Source of the DNA: Symbiodinium sp. CCMP2592
Lineage: Eukaryota; Sar; Dinophyceae; Suessiales; Symbiodiniaceae
Assembly: GCA_905221615.1 (NCBI GenBank)
Contig: CAJNDT010005869.1
Coordinates: 254,253 to 318,252, forward strand
Direction: 5' to 3'
DNA length: 64,000 bases
The translations under genes and the position numbers were made by a program. This document shows, one piece after another, positions 21,338 through 32,487 of this stretch; position 1 is the first letter of the stretch, and each line of letters opens with the position of its first letter. The notes below the pieces were generated by a model, which saw only the letters and a list, made by a program, of their open reading frames with translations, searched no databases and was not told the origin of the DNA.

Positions 21338-22410
21338 GGACTGCAGCTATGATGTACCTACTGTTACCTACTTGAGTTAGCCCAGAGCGGACTGATCAAA
21401 GGTGTTGTGGGCAGCCTTCCTTCGAGGTCTTTCTCGCAGTTCCGCTATGTTTCAGGTTGCACAGAGGCGGAAAGGGGGTGAAGCTCCGGTGAGAATTCCG
21501 GGGAGAAGTTTGGGATGCCGCAAAGACCTGATGCTTTCAGGGCCAGAGGCTTGCTAGACATGCAGATGATGTCCTGTCTTAGAGTGCTGGTGTTGCAGCT
21601 GGCAGTTCTTGAGGCAGCAGCATATCGGGGAAGGAGCAACCAGAGGATGCAGGTGAGAGCGCTTCGCTCTGGAACTCTCCGGAGTGGTCCAAGTTCCGTG
21701 CACGCTTCGGTCTTGAGGAGATCTCGTTCGATCAGGGACCTCTGTTGTATTGCAAGCGTCGGCCAACAACGATGGGCATCAATGTCGCCCCTGCTGCATG
21801 CCTCATAGACTGTCGAGGGCCTGACTTAAACAGCGCGTGCCATAGCCCCAGCCGTGGTTTTAGATATCCTAAGAACGAGCCGGATGCCCTTGCAGCAAAG
21901 CTCTTGCAAGAAAAGGATTTCACGTCTCCGAGTATCGCAAAACTTTCAATGGCCACCGGTCAAGGTCAAGGACCGTGGGACATTGTTTTTCTCAGGAGCT
22001 TTTGCCTTCAGTGGAATGACAGGTCTAAAGAACCAGACTAAAGAGTTCCCTTGGGTGTCCGCGTACTTGGCGCACTACCTTCGTGAGTTCGCTGCGGACC
22101 CTTTCGCATCCGTAGGGTTGGTATGGAATGCAGAGCATGGCCCACATAGAGATGTGCGCAGTCGAAAGGGGATAAGCAGCATTGACTTGCCAGTCGTCGC
22201 CAGTTAAGGTGGCTTGCGGGTACAGGATGAGGGCTTGCAGGCTTCACAAGGAGGGATGGTGAGCAAATGAGCAAGGAGGTGAAGGTTGGACTCACAATCG
22301 GGGGGGAGCTGACTTTTGATGCCGGCAAGTGGCGTGCGCCAGTTGAAAGTGAAGGACAGCAGCTGCTCGTAGTGGGATACACTCCCAGGAGCCTTCACAG
22401 GTTGAGCCAA
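21290..22410 (+). pseudogene. Decayed methyltransferase-like region of the LTR element
   Basis: Homology passes through several frames: GQIKGVVGSLPSRSFS near 21390 (the family has G-G-P-P-C-R-T-x-S), WNSPEWSKFRARFGL then EEISFDQGPL near 21685-21745, FSGAFAFSGMTGL near 21985-22030, and DAGKWRAPVE then LLVVGYTPRSL near 22320-22395. I recognise this order from dinoflagellate copia polyproteins, where it lies between protease and integrase. The prolines and cysteine of the presumed active-site loop are partly lost here. At least three frame changes are present. Beyond 22410 no integrase or RT motif follows, only Ser/Glu-rich frames and then the 3' LTR. Confidence 0.6.
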
Positions 22411-23385
22411 GATGACGGACGATTCCCATGGAATCTTGGATTCACGTTTTGCCCAGCTTCGCAAGATGAGTTCTGGACCCTAGACTGTCGTAGTTGCATC
22501 ATAACCCGACACTTCAAGTACAAGAGTTTGTGCAACAGCAGGCCAGGGGAGACCTTTCTCCTAGGGATCCTACTGTGGTGGGCCCGCCGCCCGGGCTAAT
22601 TGTGCGCTATGCAGATGACGAAGTATGGCTTGTGCCGGTTCGACCAGACGTCCCTGGGCAAGATCAAGACGAGGAGGAGGATTCAGAGTTGGAAGGGGCT
22701 ACCACGAGTTCCGGAGAGTACACAATCCGAGAATGATCATCGGATAGTTCAGGAGGCGACCGAGCTGGTCAGGATGGAGGGAGTCCGAGTCCTTCGCACC
22801 ACAGCCATAGTTCGAGTGCAGGAGGTGGGGCAGGAAGGATTCTGGCTGCAGTGGCGTATGCCGCAAGCGCGACGTCCATAGACAGTGCTAAACAAAGGAG
22901 CGTGTGCAGCTATTGACTGGATCCAGAGCAGCTCGGAGATGAAGAAGGGGATAGTGGGTGGTTTATTCTTGGTTGTGTCCGAGGATGGTTCCTAGGGGTG
23001 CTGACGGTACGAGTTATGTGCCAGTGCCGTAGACTGCTGAGCAGCGCTGAGCTAAGTCAGGCCCACGGTAAACATTACGAACACAGTGCATCCGCCTGAT
23101 ACCCTGAAAGCACAACTGCCAGTGGGAGCATCAGCGCTCCAGGTGAAATCATCCCGGATAAAGAGCCAGCTCGCTTGGGAGAAGAGGACCCTGTTCGACT
23201 TCCATGCATTTCGCGAGGTCAGAATCGGACACGGAGGAGGATCTGTATGTTTGTCACTCCGAGTTGAGCTTGGTTCACACGTCTATGCTGTGCTCGACGT
23301 TGAAGGGGTCTGAAATCCAGGAGCGGCCGATCTGTCAGCAGTGCCCTAACAAGCCTCTCATGCTCGACTGGTCTATCACATGCGT

Positions 23386-23395
23386 GAAAGGGGGA
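23386..23395 (+). other. Polypurine tract
   Basis: GAAAGGGGGA lies directly before the 3' LTR, where plus-strand DNA synthesis would be primed. Confidence 0.6.
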
Positions 23396-23396
23396 G

Positions 23397-23600
23397 TGCG
23401 TTGTGGACGTAGCTTCCTATGTAGCCATGCAGGTTCAGCTGGCGTTTTATAGATAATCTTGCAGATTTGCAGAGTCAGCAGTAGCCGAAAACACTTTTTC
23501 ACAATCTCCAGAGTAGGCTCGCTGAGTGCTCAGATTTCGGTGTGTCGGCAGTAAAAGAGACCGGGCACCCCGCTGGGCAAGGGTGATCTGTCACGCGACT
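23397..23600 (+). repeat. 3' LTR
   Basis: Partner of 18049-18268. It starts TGCGTTGTGG and ends TCACGCGACT just before the CTTAT target duplication. It lacks a short stretch present in the 5' copy (GGATGGTCTC). Confidence 0.7.
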
Positions 23601-23624
23601 CTTATGATTAAGGCCCCTATAGTA
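23601..23624. mobile_element. M1 MITE-like element, right part
   Basis: CTTATGATTAAGGCCCCTAT followed by AGTA: the duplicated target plus the right M1 terminus, the inverted counterpart of 17959-17980. Confidence 0.85.
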
Positions 23625-26600
23625 AGCCTCAGCACGAGGCAAAGCAAACCCCGCCATGGTTGCAGCCGTGCTGCCCGTGTGGTTGAAGCACGGTGTAGTG
23701 TAGGATGCAGCCAATTCGAGCTCCGCCGCGTTTGGTGCAAGCATCGGGACCAAGTTGAGTACTTTGGCATGCTTCGAGGATTGCAGCAGATCTTAGCACA
23801 TGAACTTGAAATTACACCCGCAAGCTTGAGAACATCCGCACAGCAAAGGCATCGGAGTTGCATTATCGACCTTCATGCAAAATTAACACTCTCAAATGAC
23901 TCTCAAACACTAACCCAAATTAGTCTGCAGTATGCGAAATAGGGTTGTGAGCAACGTGTCTGCTAGCACATATTCCCAGCATCCTGGGAGCTGGGGACGA
24001 GGATAAACTTCAAAATCTAGGCCCTCACGCATCCGGCATGCATTTGGGTCTCCTGGGATCCCTGTGTATGCTTTGCGCAAGCGAAGGCTAAACCCGCACC
24101 TCCCAGAGTCCCACTTACTAAAATGCGCAAAGCACGAAATCCCAACGGCGCATGAAATGCAGACACTGTACACCCTGCCTGAACCCGAAACCTCCAAGGA
24201 ACCCAGTCGCCAAGCCGAACGTCCAAAGCCACCATCAGTTACCGATTAGTATGAGTAGATCCAACCTGAGCTTTGAATCCCGAAGCTCCAAACCTCGCAG
24301 GCCGTAGGATATGGGGGTGAAGTGACGCAGCCTTGATGCACGTATGCACCGCCATACTGCCTAGACTAACACGAACCAGACAATGAAAAAAAGGCCCTCT
24401 CCTTTCAACACGAGGCCATTGGGGATTCCATGTCCTGCCTCCTTGGCTCCGAACTTCGAAACTGTATGGGAACACTCTAAGTCCTCAAAGGCGAATCCGG
24501 ATTCCGAGAAGCCGACTTTCCACCTTCCACAACAGTTAAGCATGAGGCCTTGAGATTCGGCCGGGTTTTGGGGCTTCCCTATTTTCGTTGTGTCGGCATT
24601 TCGGGCTTACAACTTGTGCATTTAGGTTACAAAGCTTCGATATTAGTGTTTTTGCTTGATCCCTTGTGGTGCAGTAGGCGAGCTTGCATCGACGATCGGG
24701 GTTCACACAAGTTTGAGTGTGGTGGGTGCCGGTTCTCCGTTCCTTTTTTGTTCAAAGTTTGTATAGTATATGATTGATCATGGCGCTCCGAGGATTTCGT
24801 GGCTGGGTTGATTCTACATTCGGTTTATGCCGAGAGGGTTGACATCTTGAGTAAGAGGTGATAAGTTTTCGGCTGGGGTGACGCCTCGTTTCCAAAGGCT
24901 TTGTGTTGTTCTGCCTGGACGAAAAGACACCCCGAAGACTCAGACCCTGTGAGGACGATGAAGCTTCCCATGGGTAACTGAATTCTCGCACTGATGTCAG
25001 GGATGCTACGGCGGAGGGTGAGGCATCAGCACTCGTGGGCATGTGGCTTGACTATGAAGATGTAGTGCCAGCCGTTTGCCAAAGTCCATAAGTTTCGTGC
25101 GCTGCCTTCCATGTCCCGACGTTCCCGGTGTAGAGCAGAGACAGACACCTGCGTCACTTCAGGATCCTGGGGATTCTGCTCATCTTCCTGTGCATCCTGG
25201 GTCTGGCACGGAAGTGTCTGCAAGCTCAGGATGGGCTATATACAGATGATAACGAGTGGTTTTCCACAGTCCCTTTATTAACAGTGTTTGTGTCATCGCT
25301 GCTTATAGGAAGCCTGCTTTCTGTTCGTCCAACACTTCGTCCTTTTACCATGATGTTGCCGCCGAAGCTTGGCTCAGGGTGCAGGGCAGTGCAGGGTGGA
25401 TTGTGGACACGTATTGGTTTGATGAAGCATGCTTATGGAGAGACATGAGAATCAGCAGGAGAGCTCGCGGGAAGAACCCATCACGACGGGTGCGTGGGCC
25501 GTTTGCTTTGAATGGATGTCTATTAGACTTTATTAGAGGTTCAGGTTTGAGGAGGGGAAGTCAGTTCACAATTGAGGAAAGGTACCCGACAGTATAAGGC
25601 TTTTGTCATGTCGTACGGTGTGTTTAGCTGCGGTGAGCTTGGCAATGCAGTCTTCAACTGGGTAGTGGCTTTTCAACATGTTTCAACTCTGGGCTTTGAG
25701 GGAACTTGATCAAGCTTTTCCAGAATTTCTTCAAGCTGAGGCCCCTTGAAGCCGACTTCCCGTGTTGGCGCGAATCCTTTCCCCCGAAGCCTCAACCGGC
25801 ACCTCCTGAAAATTGAGATGACGTAGCTACAGCTAAGCGAAGCCAAAGCAACCTAAATCGAACTACACTTATAGCTATGCTGAAATTTGCCAAGTAGCCA
25901 ACCAACAAACAAACTTCCCCCCTTACACCACCCTTAGGTCCTTTATCTTCGAGCTGAGGACATATCTTCCCCGGGCCGAGCCGCTGGCGATCAGGCCAAG
26001 CAGCGGCAGGCGGAAGGATGTGGCCAGCCATTCGAATTTAGCCCATTTGTGCATCCTGATTGCTTTGCGGTTCTTTCGTTGATCTGTCTACGCGCTGGAA
26101 AAGCCCGCTTTGGTGGTGCCTAGATGTGAGCTGGGGCCTTCGCTGGATACATGCAGCTGCGCACAAAATTTTTTCCGAGCAGCATGCAGCAAAACCAGAG
26201 ACACAAAGTACCGAACCCAAAGCACACTGCATTGCTTGAGTCGGACAGTCGTACTTAAGAACTCATTTGGCGGACATATCGATTCAGTTCTCTCGTGCGT
26301 TTTCGAAGCGATGTGTATGCCCAACTTGTCGGTGTTGGATGCATCTGTTCTGGAGCATACTCCCAGAGTGTATTCCCAGAATTCAACGGAAACCTCGCAA
26401 TACATATCCCAGTGCTTGTTGCTCCCCCAGCATTGATGGTATTTCGCCGGGCAGCCTCCTCAACAGCACTAGTCCTTCGATTCTTGCTTGTGTTTCCTGA
26501 TGTGGACCTCACTGTGGGCACAGGGCTGGCTGCCATCTTTTGTCATGCCTCGTTTGCTGGTGTCAAGGTTCGCGCCACACTATGACAAATCCAGAGAGCT

Positions 26601-26897
26601 ACGACCTCTGACTCGCACTGCTGTATTTAAGTTTCAGGAAGCTTTAAGACTTTAAGGGTTTCTGTTTCTTTAAGATCCAAGTAAGGCCGTACGGATTCTA
26701 GAAGGGTTCAGGGTTTTGAGGTTCAGGTTTTAGAGTTTTAGATATGGGGGTTCTTGGGTTCAGGGTTTTGGATGTGGAGAAAGTCCACGGCGCAGGCTGT
26801 AAGATGCTGAAAGACTGGGGAGAGAGAGTAGGCTTTATTCTTGGGCCTCTTGGGTGTTGTAGGATGCTGCTGCGGCTTCTGCGCACGATCTTTTTCG
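23625..26897. other. No gene recognised
   Basis: Only short, mutually overlapping frames. The longest on the plus strand (25256-25597, 113 codons) has no recognisable motif. From about 26690 a few CCCTAAA/TTTAGGG-like words appear. Confidence 0.5.
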
Positions 26898-27322
26898 GTA
26901 CGTGTGCTCTTGACAACTTGACAAGGTGTTAGTGGAATCTTCTTTTGATTTCGAGAGAAGGAGCAGATTTCCATTCTTGAAGACAGCTTGTAGGAATCCA
27001 GGTTCAGGTCATGGCTTCAGCCACGAAGGGGCCCCAATGCTTTTGACAGTTTTTTGCTTGCATTGCGGTATGATTCGATTCAGGAATTAACGAGCCCTGA
27101 GGAATACATCTGCAAGAATCAATGTCCCTGATAGCCTACTCCAAAATCCCATCAGCCCTAAACCCTGGACCTTAAGCACTCGGTATCTCAACACCCCGGC
27201 ACCAATAAACCCGGCACCAAGCTCCACGCCTTCCCTATGCCCCAGTCTACATGCGAAGCCATGGCAAAGGTAATCACAACTCCCAGCGCCTCCTCCGACG
27301 TTACCACATTCTCCGATCCGAT
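26898..27322 (+). repeat. Tandem duplication, copy 1 (425 bp)
   Basis: It starts ACGTGTGCTCTTGACAAC and ends TCTCCGATCCGAT. The next copy follows with no spacer. Confidence 0.95.
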
Positions 27323-27722
27323 ACGTGTGCTCTTGACAACTTGACAAGGTGTTAGTGGAATCTTCTTTTGATTTCGAGAGAAGGAGCATGTAGGAATCCA
27401 GGTTCAGGTCATGGCTTCAGCCACGAAGGGGCCCCAATGCTTTTGACAGCTTTTTGCTTGCATTGCGGTATGATTCGATTCAGGAATTAACGAGCCCTAA
27501 GGAATACATCTGCAAGAATCAATGTCCCTGATAGCCTACTCCAAAATCCCATCAGCCCCAAACCCTGGACCTTAAGCACTCGGTAACCCAACACCCCGGC
27601 ACCAATAAACCCAGCACCAAGCTCCACGCCTTCCCTATGCCCCAGTCTACATGCGAAGCCATGGCAAAGGTAATCACAACTCCCAGCGCCTCCTCCGACG
27701 TTACCACATTCTCCGATCCGAT
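27323..27722 (+). repeat. Tandem duplication, copy 2 (400 bp)
   Basis: It is nearly identical to 26898-27322 but lacks about 25 bases after GAGAGAAGGAGCA (GATTTCCATTCTTGAAGAC and a few more). The few substitutions indicate a recent event. No ORF is conserved across both. Confidence 0.95.
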
Positions 27723-28471
27723 TGTCCTTTCAGAGGGTGTGTCCGCAGCCGACTGCTCCTCGTCTGTGAAGGCCCTGTTGTGCCTCTGGTTTTTCCAGGC
27801 TTTCCAGGGCTTATAGACTTTGTAGACAGGGTTTATACGGAGCTTATAGAGTTGGTTTGGGATCTGTGCCGAAAACCCGCCCTCCCAGGCCCAAGATGGA
27901 TAGGACTTTCCCTCTGGATCGGAGGCACGTGCAATGTGAGTCCTACTTCGGATTCGACTTTGTCGGGTCGGCAGAACCGGTTCATTACATGTTCATGCGA
28001 TTGAATCGCGATTGCGCTTGCTTGAGATTGTTCGAACCCAGCATGAGGTTCGTGTGCAGGCAGTGAGGAACTTCGGGCGGCGCAGTGTGTTTCCGATTTG
28101 GTCCTGAGTCCGAAGGGTCTGCGCGCCCACTACAACCCCCCCCTGAACTGTGACTCGCAAGGCCACAAATCCTCGAACGCCGCAGCGTTACTTGAACACG
28201 GTCTGAGGTGTGCTGCCAGGCCAGCTTCCGTTGGGTTGACAGTCCAGGAGGCGCCCAGGCCCAGGCGCGCATCTCCGCAGACATCTCCGCAGACCACCTC
28301 CGAAGTGCCCAAAGTGATTTTGACGTGTGAGGCTTTTGCCTCGCCTTTTGAAGGCCCATACAGGAAGCTTTAAAGGAACCCTGAAAGAATCCCTTCGAGC
28401 AAGCCCTCAAAGTTGTAATTTTGAATCTGTGTACACGCTGAAAACCAGCAAAGTAGCGATTTCAGCGAAAA
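27723..28471. other. No feature recognised
   Basis: Short frames without recognisable motifs, and no repeats noted except occasional GCAGACATCTCC doubling near 28275. Confidence 0.5.
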
Positions 28472-29000
28472 ATCTGTGAATCTAGGTATAGGAGAATCTG
28501 TGAGTTGTGCAAAAACTGTGAATCTAGGGTTGGGGATCTGTGAAAAGTTTGCGAGTCCGAAAACTCTGTGAATCTAGCGTTTGGGGATTGAGAGGAGGGA
28601 AGGTGTTGTGAACAAAGAATGAGGGCAGTTCTGATAGGAGCAACGTAAACACACGGAAGGCCATTCGTGCACGTACCCATATCTTTACTAGCAGCTCTTC
28701 AAACATGCGTGTATGTGTGCCCACGTAAAGAGTTTATAGATATCTATTCTATTGACATACAAGTGTATGTACACCTGTAATTGTTGTCGTTGTCATGGTC
28801 GGTGTGCAATTGTACTTTGTTGTTGTTGGCGCCGCCAGCGGCGTCACCAGCAGTGGATTCACAGATTTTCACAGATTTTCAGTAAGGTTCACAGATTTTT
28901 CACAGATGTTGGACCTCTGAATTTGTGAGGCCTCAGCAAATCTGTGAAGAACTTTGAATCTGCTTCCGAAATCTGTGATGCTGCCACCCCAAATCTGTGA
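28472..29000. repeat. Dispersed AATCTGTGA motif cluster in both orientations
   Basis: AATCTGTGA-type words occur repeatedly between 28465 and 28575. TCACAGATTT and related words recur between 28858 and 29000, partly in the opposite orientation. The region between (28620-28850) has none. Confidence 0.6.
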
Positions 29001-29093
29001 CACCGACGGTGCGGGCTGGCGGGGGCCGGGGGCCGGTCCCGGCTCGGCCCATCCCCATCCCCACCCCCACGAACAGTAGCAGCAACGGCAGTA

Positions 29094-29097
<4 letters not shown>

Positions 29098-29141
<44 letters not shown>

Positions 29142-29142
29142 C
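29098..29142. repeat. (CAG)n microsatellite
   Basis: About fifteen uninterrupted CAG/AGC units, preceded by interrupted ones from 29070. Confidence 0.95.
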
Positions 29143-29847
29143 TAAACCCTAACAGTGGAGCCGGAAGCAGAGTTATTAGGACGAGGGCACAAAGGGTGGT
29201 GAGGGGTTGAGCAGATCCCCATATCCTTGCCAACTTTGGACAGAAGGCTTACCTGTGATTCCCACAACTCACTGCCTGAATGCTTTTGTGCCCTTTATTT
29301 GGATCTACTAGTTTGTAGAGTTCGGAATCCAAACAAGCTCGAGGGACCCGAAAAACTCACGAAACCTTTCCATCCTCAGCTCTAAATTTCTGGGTGGGCC
29401 GGCAGAAGAATTGCTCCTTGACTGCAAATCCTCAGCTGCAGATCCTCCCGCGCGATCCTCTAAACGCACCACCCTCTCGACCCTGAAATCAAAACCCACA
29501 CAGGGCCTCCGAATACTTAGGCCGAAGACCCAAAACCACAACGCCCCAAGCGTCCTAAACCCCAAACCCCGATCCTCCCAAACCCCGATCCTTTAAGCCT
29601 AAAACGCCCCAGTCCATAATTTCGCCACAAACCGGGAAGCAGTGTACCAAGCAGCCTCCGAAGCCCTGAACCCTACAACCTCCCAGAGACCCGACAAGGC
29701 CTCCGGCACCCCGGCACACTCGGTGAGGGCAGAGCTCGGAGTCGATCCCCAGGCGCCCGAGGGGCTTCTCTTTTGGAAGTCTTGGGGTTCAGGGTGTGCG
29801 GGTCGTTTCGAAGGTTAGGTTTGTGTGCGTTGTTCAAGACTTTTTTT

Positions 29848-29851
<4 letters not shown>
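29143..29851. other. No gene; CCCTAAA-like words
   Basis: Degenerate CCCTAAA-like words are common near 29500-29680. No protein-like frame. Confidence 0.5.

Positions 29852-29892
<41 letters not shown>
29852..29892. repeat. (GA)n microsatellite
   Basis: About twenty GA units directly before the spliced-leader relict. Confidence 0.95.
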
Positions 29893-29895
<3 letters not shown>

Positions 29896-29896
<1 letters not shown>

Positions 29897-29916
29897 TTGT
29901 GGCCACTTTGGCTCAA
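29896..29916 (+). other. Possible relict dinoflagellate spliced leader
   Basis: The stretch ending GCCACTTTGGCTCAAG agrees at 17 of 21 positions with the known dinoflagellate leader ending GCCATTTTGGCTCAAG. Such relicts at genomic loci are known to mark genes made by reverse transcription of a trans-spliced mRNA. It lies about 60 bases upstream of an ATG (29975) that opens a protein-like frame. Confidence 0.5.
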
Positions 29917-29974
29917 GCCGCGAGTGGTTCAAGCCTGTGGGGGGCCCTCTGTGAGCCCTTTCCTCTGACTTCTT

Positions 29975-32370
29975 ATGAGCGCCCCACAGGACAACCTTTT
30001 TGCCCTCTGCTCTCCGCCTGCTTACTCCCACTCTTCTGACGCATTGCGGGTGATTGTGAACAGGAACTGTGCGCTGTTCACATTCCAGGCCGTCTCCTGC
30101 GAGATCGGGGTCTTCGGACCCGCACGGTGACCGCTGCTCCCTATACAGCCTCTCCCTTCTGCCGACTCGGAACAACTTCCTGATGGCCTTCGGCGAACCT
30201 ACTCGGGGGGTACGTCACTGGCACGATTCTCCGCAAGAGCTCCCTCGAACGGGGGCATCCCCACCGTCGTGATCGTGATATTGGCAGGGACAACGAGGAT
30301 TTTGTCTTTGCCTATGATGGGTTCTTCCGGAAAAAGCAGTTGGGTGACAACGGGGGCCAACCCCCTCCGACGGCCATCGTTTGCCCCCGCTGCCGTGATG
30401 GTCCTTCACGCCACGGAGGACATCGCCGAGATGCTGCTAACTGTATGTTGTCCGGGTGTGACAGCACCGAACCCAAGCAGGTACAAGCCTACCACTTGCA
30501 GCTCCGGGGAACTCCCCCGCTTCCACTGCTACTACCACTCCGACGAGCTCTACGCACGCTGCGCCAGGGAACTTGGGGGGCAACCCCGACACTGGTAACC
30601 TGTTGTGCCGAAGATGCCTGCTTGGGACGAAGTGCCATGCTAATCATGTCCCTGAGGCGGACAACTGCATATACTTTGGTACCACCGTCAAGAGCGCAGC
30701 CCATGCCAGGCAATGCTTGTTGGAGAGAGAGACAGAGCCAGCCCGTGACGAAGCACTACGAGCCAAAGCTGGTTCCAGTTCCTCGGCACCTCCACCCCCT
30801 CCTCCCCCTCACTCCCAGGACTCCTCCAGAAACCGCAGACGACGGAGGGATCGTGGCGCGAAGCCTCTCCACTGAAAGACAAGCGTGTGCCAAAGGTACG
30901 AAAAGCAAGAAGCACAAGAAGAGGAACGACTCTGCTTCACCGGGGCGACCTCGCTCGCTGCCTGGCACTACTATCTGGAGTGACTTGGCCGCAGATGACC
31001 CCATGCTGGCACCCCTCCGTGATATCCTCGGACCTGATGCGGAAGCAATAACTCGAGAGCCGCAGGAGGTCAAGTCATCGTCGTCGAGAACCGCAGTCCG
31101 TGCATTGGGAGCCCGCCAGCGTCGCTTGTGCCACCGCCGCCACCAAAGCCACTTTCTGACATAGCCAGAAGCGTAGTCATGGACCCCACGGTGCTGCCCA
31201 GGACGGGGGAAGCCCTGATGCCAGACAGCGCTATTTCCACAGCGACATCGCCTTCGGCCTCTTCCAGCACGACAACCTTGAGAACCTTGCGGGGGAATTA
31301 CCCCGCAACAAGCCGGTGCCGCCCTTGCTGTCTCAGCACCGAGACATCCTCAGCTCCTCCAAAACACCCACTACAGCGACTACCAAGGTACTCCGGGCCA
31401 AGTGGCAATGATGGGGAATGAAACGGGAGCCTGCCCACAGCAAGCTGAGACCGCTTTCGAAGTTCCTACGCAACGTGGACATGCTACTCCCGACCACTAC
31501 GACTCCGAAGCAGAACCACGCCGAGCCGAGATGCTGGGGACTGACCCCGATGCGAGCACTGCCACAGGTATACAGCTACAGGTGCGCAACCAGCCCCAGA
31601 AGACCTCGCCGCAAACGAGATGGACGACCTCTGCACCGACCACGTGCCCGCCTACATGTCTGATGCGCCCCAGGACGTCGACCGGCCGCAGCAACCGGGA
31701 GACCGTGAGAACCCTCCTTTGCACCGTGGACTGCACCCCGTCATTGATGTCTTTGAAGACGGTTATGCGCCACAATCAGATCACGCAGCTCAAGCAGACG
31801 ATCCGCTACCTGGCCGAGACGATGCAGAGGGCGGAACTTCCGGGGAGGAAACTGAGGTTGAGGCCATGCACGTGAGCAGCAACTCCACTGCACCGGCTTC
31901 GCCTACGGGACAACCGCCCTCGCTTACCCTTCCCCAGCGCCGACGGCTTCAACAGCTGTTAGAACAGCGAGATGACCAGGGGAACGTTCCCTATGACCTG
32001 GATAGTTACCCCACGGATGAGGCCAAGTGGAAGGCCTACAGAGCTGCGATGCAAATCGAGTACCGAGACCTGTGCCGCCAACCGCGGCACGACATGAGTG
32101 GCATCCAGATAAAGGCACGAAGAGAGAGTGGAAGTACTGGGGCAAGGCGAAAGGCAACAAGTGAGCGCTACTACTGCGGGGAAAATCCCCAGCCCCAGTT
32201 CGAAGATCTCATGCCGCAGGAAGTCTTCAAAGAACTTCGCTGTGCTTGCTAGGCTACGAGCCTGTTTGTTCGCGCCGATGAAAGGGCAGTTTTTGCAGAT
32301 CGTTTACAGAGCCGCTTGCATGTGTATCTCTCCACTCGATTTCAATACCGCATACTTGCAGGGTTTTTAA
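29975..32370 (+). pseudogene. Frame-disrupted retroposed coding region, function unknown
   Basis: Protein-like sequence continues for 2.3 kb while jumping between frames: SAPQDNLFALCSPPAYSHSS, then YSLSLLPTRNNFLMAFGEP, then RDNEDFVFAYDGFFRKKQLG, then FHCYYHSDELYARCARELGG, then LLCRRCLLGTKCHANHVPE. Later come a Lys-rich block with TIWSDLAADDPMLAPLRDIL and, at 31620-32252, an acidic 210-codon frame with QRRRLQQLLEQRDDQGNVPY. Two of the jumps coincide with runs of six G (near 30206 and 30573). The Cys/His spacing around LLCRRC could be a zinc-binding module. Near 32330 the peptide LDFNTAYLQGF resembles copia RT motif A, so part of this may be an element remnant; it is cut by a MITE. No family is confidently recognised. 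Confidence 0.45.
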
Positions 32371-32487
32371 CCTTATCTTAGTAGCTGAGTGGATACACTT
32401 TACACTTTTTGGGATAATAACACCCACTACAGAACTAAAAGTGTACACTTTTTGGGGCTTATCAACTCAGCAACTAAGTTATAGCTA
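32368..32487. mobile_element. M4 MITE-like element, 120 bp
   Basis: Inverted ends (left ATCTTAGTAGCTGAGTGGAT; right TCAACTCAGCAACTAAGTT) match over about 22 bases with few mismatches and are flanked by TA on both sides. It carries an internal ACACTTTTTGGG repeated twice. Only one copy was found here. Confidence 0.7.

Larger units (their letters stand above)
18049..23600 (+). mobile_element. Non-autonomous copia-like LTR element, 5.55 kb
   Basis: Related terminal direct repeats of about 200 bp (18049-18268 and 23397-23600) enclose a decayed coding region. CTTAT flanks both ends as a 5-base target duplication, and the flanks together rebuild an M1 MITE, which independently confirms the insertion limits. 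Inside are gag, an aspartic protease with DGGTT, and a methyltransferase-like region, all familiar from dinoflagellate copia polyproteins. No integrase, RT or RNase H motif was found. The copy therefore depended on enzymes from elsewhere. The LTRs differ by several substitutions and indels, so the insertion is not recent. Confidence 0.75.
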
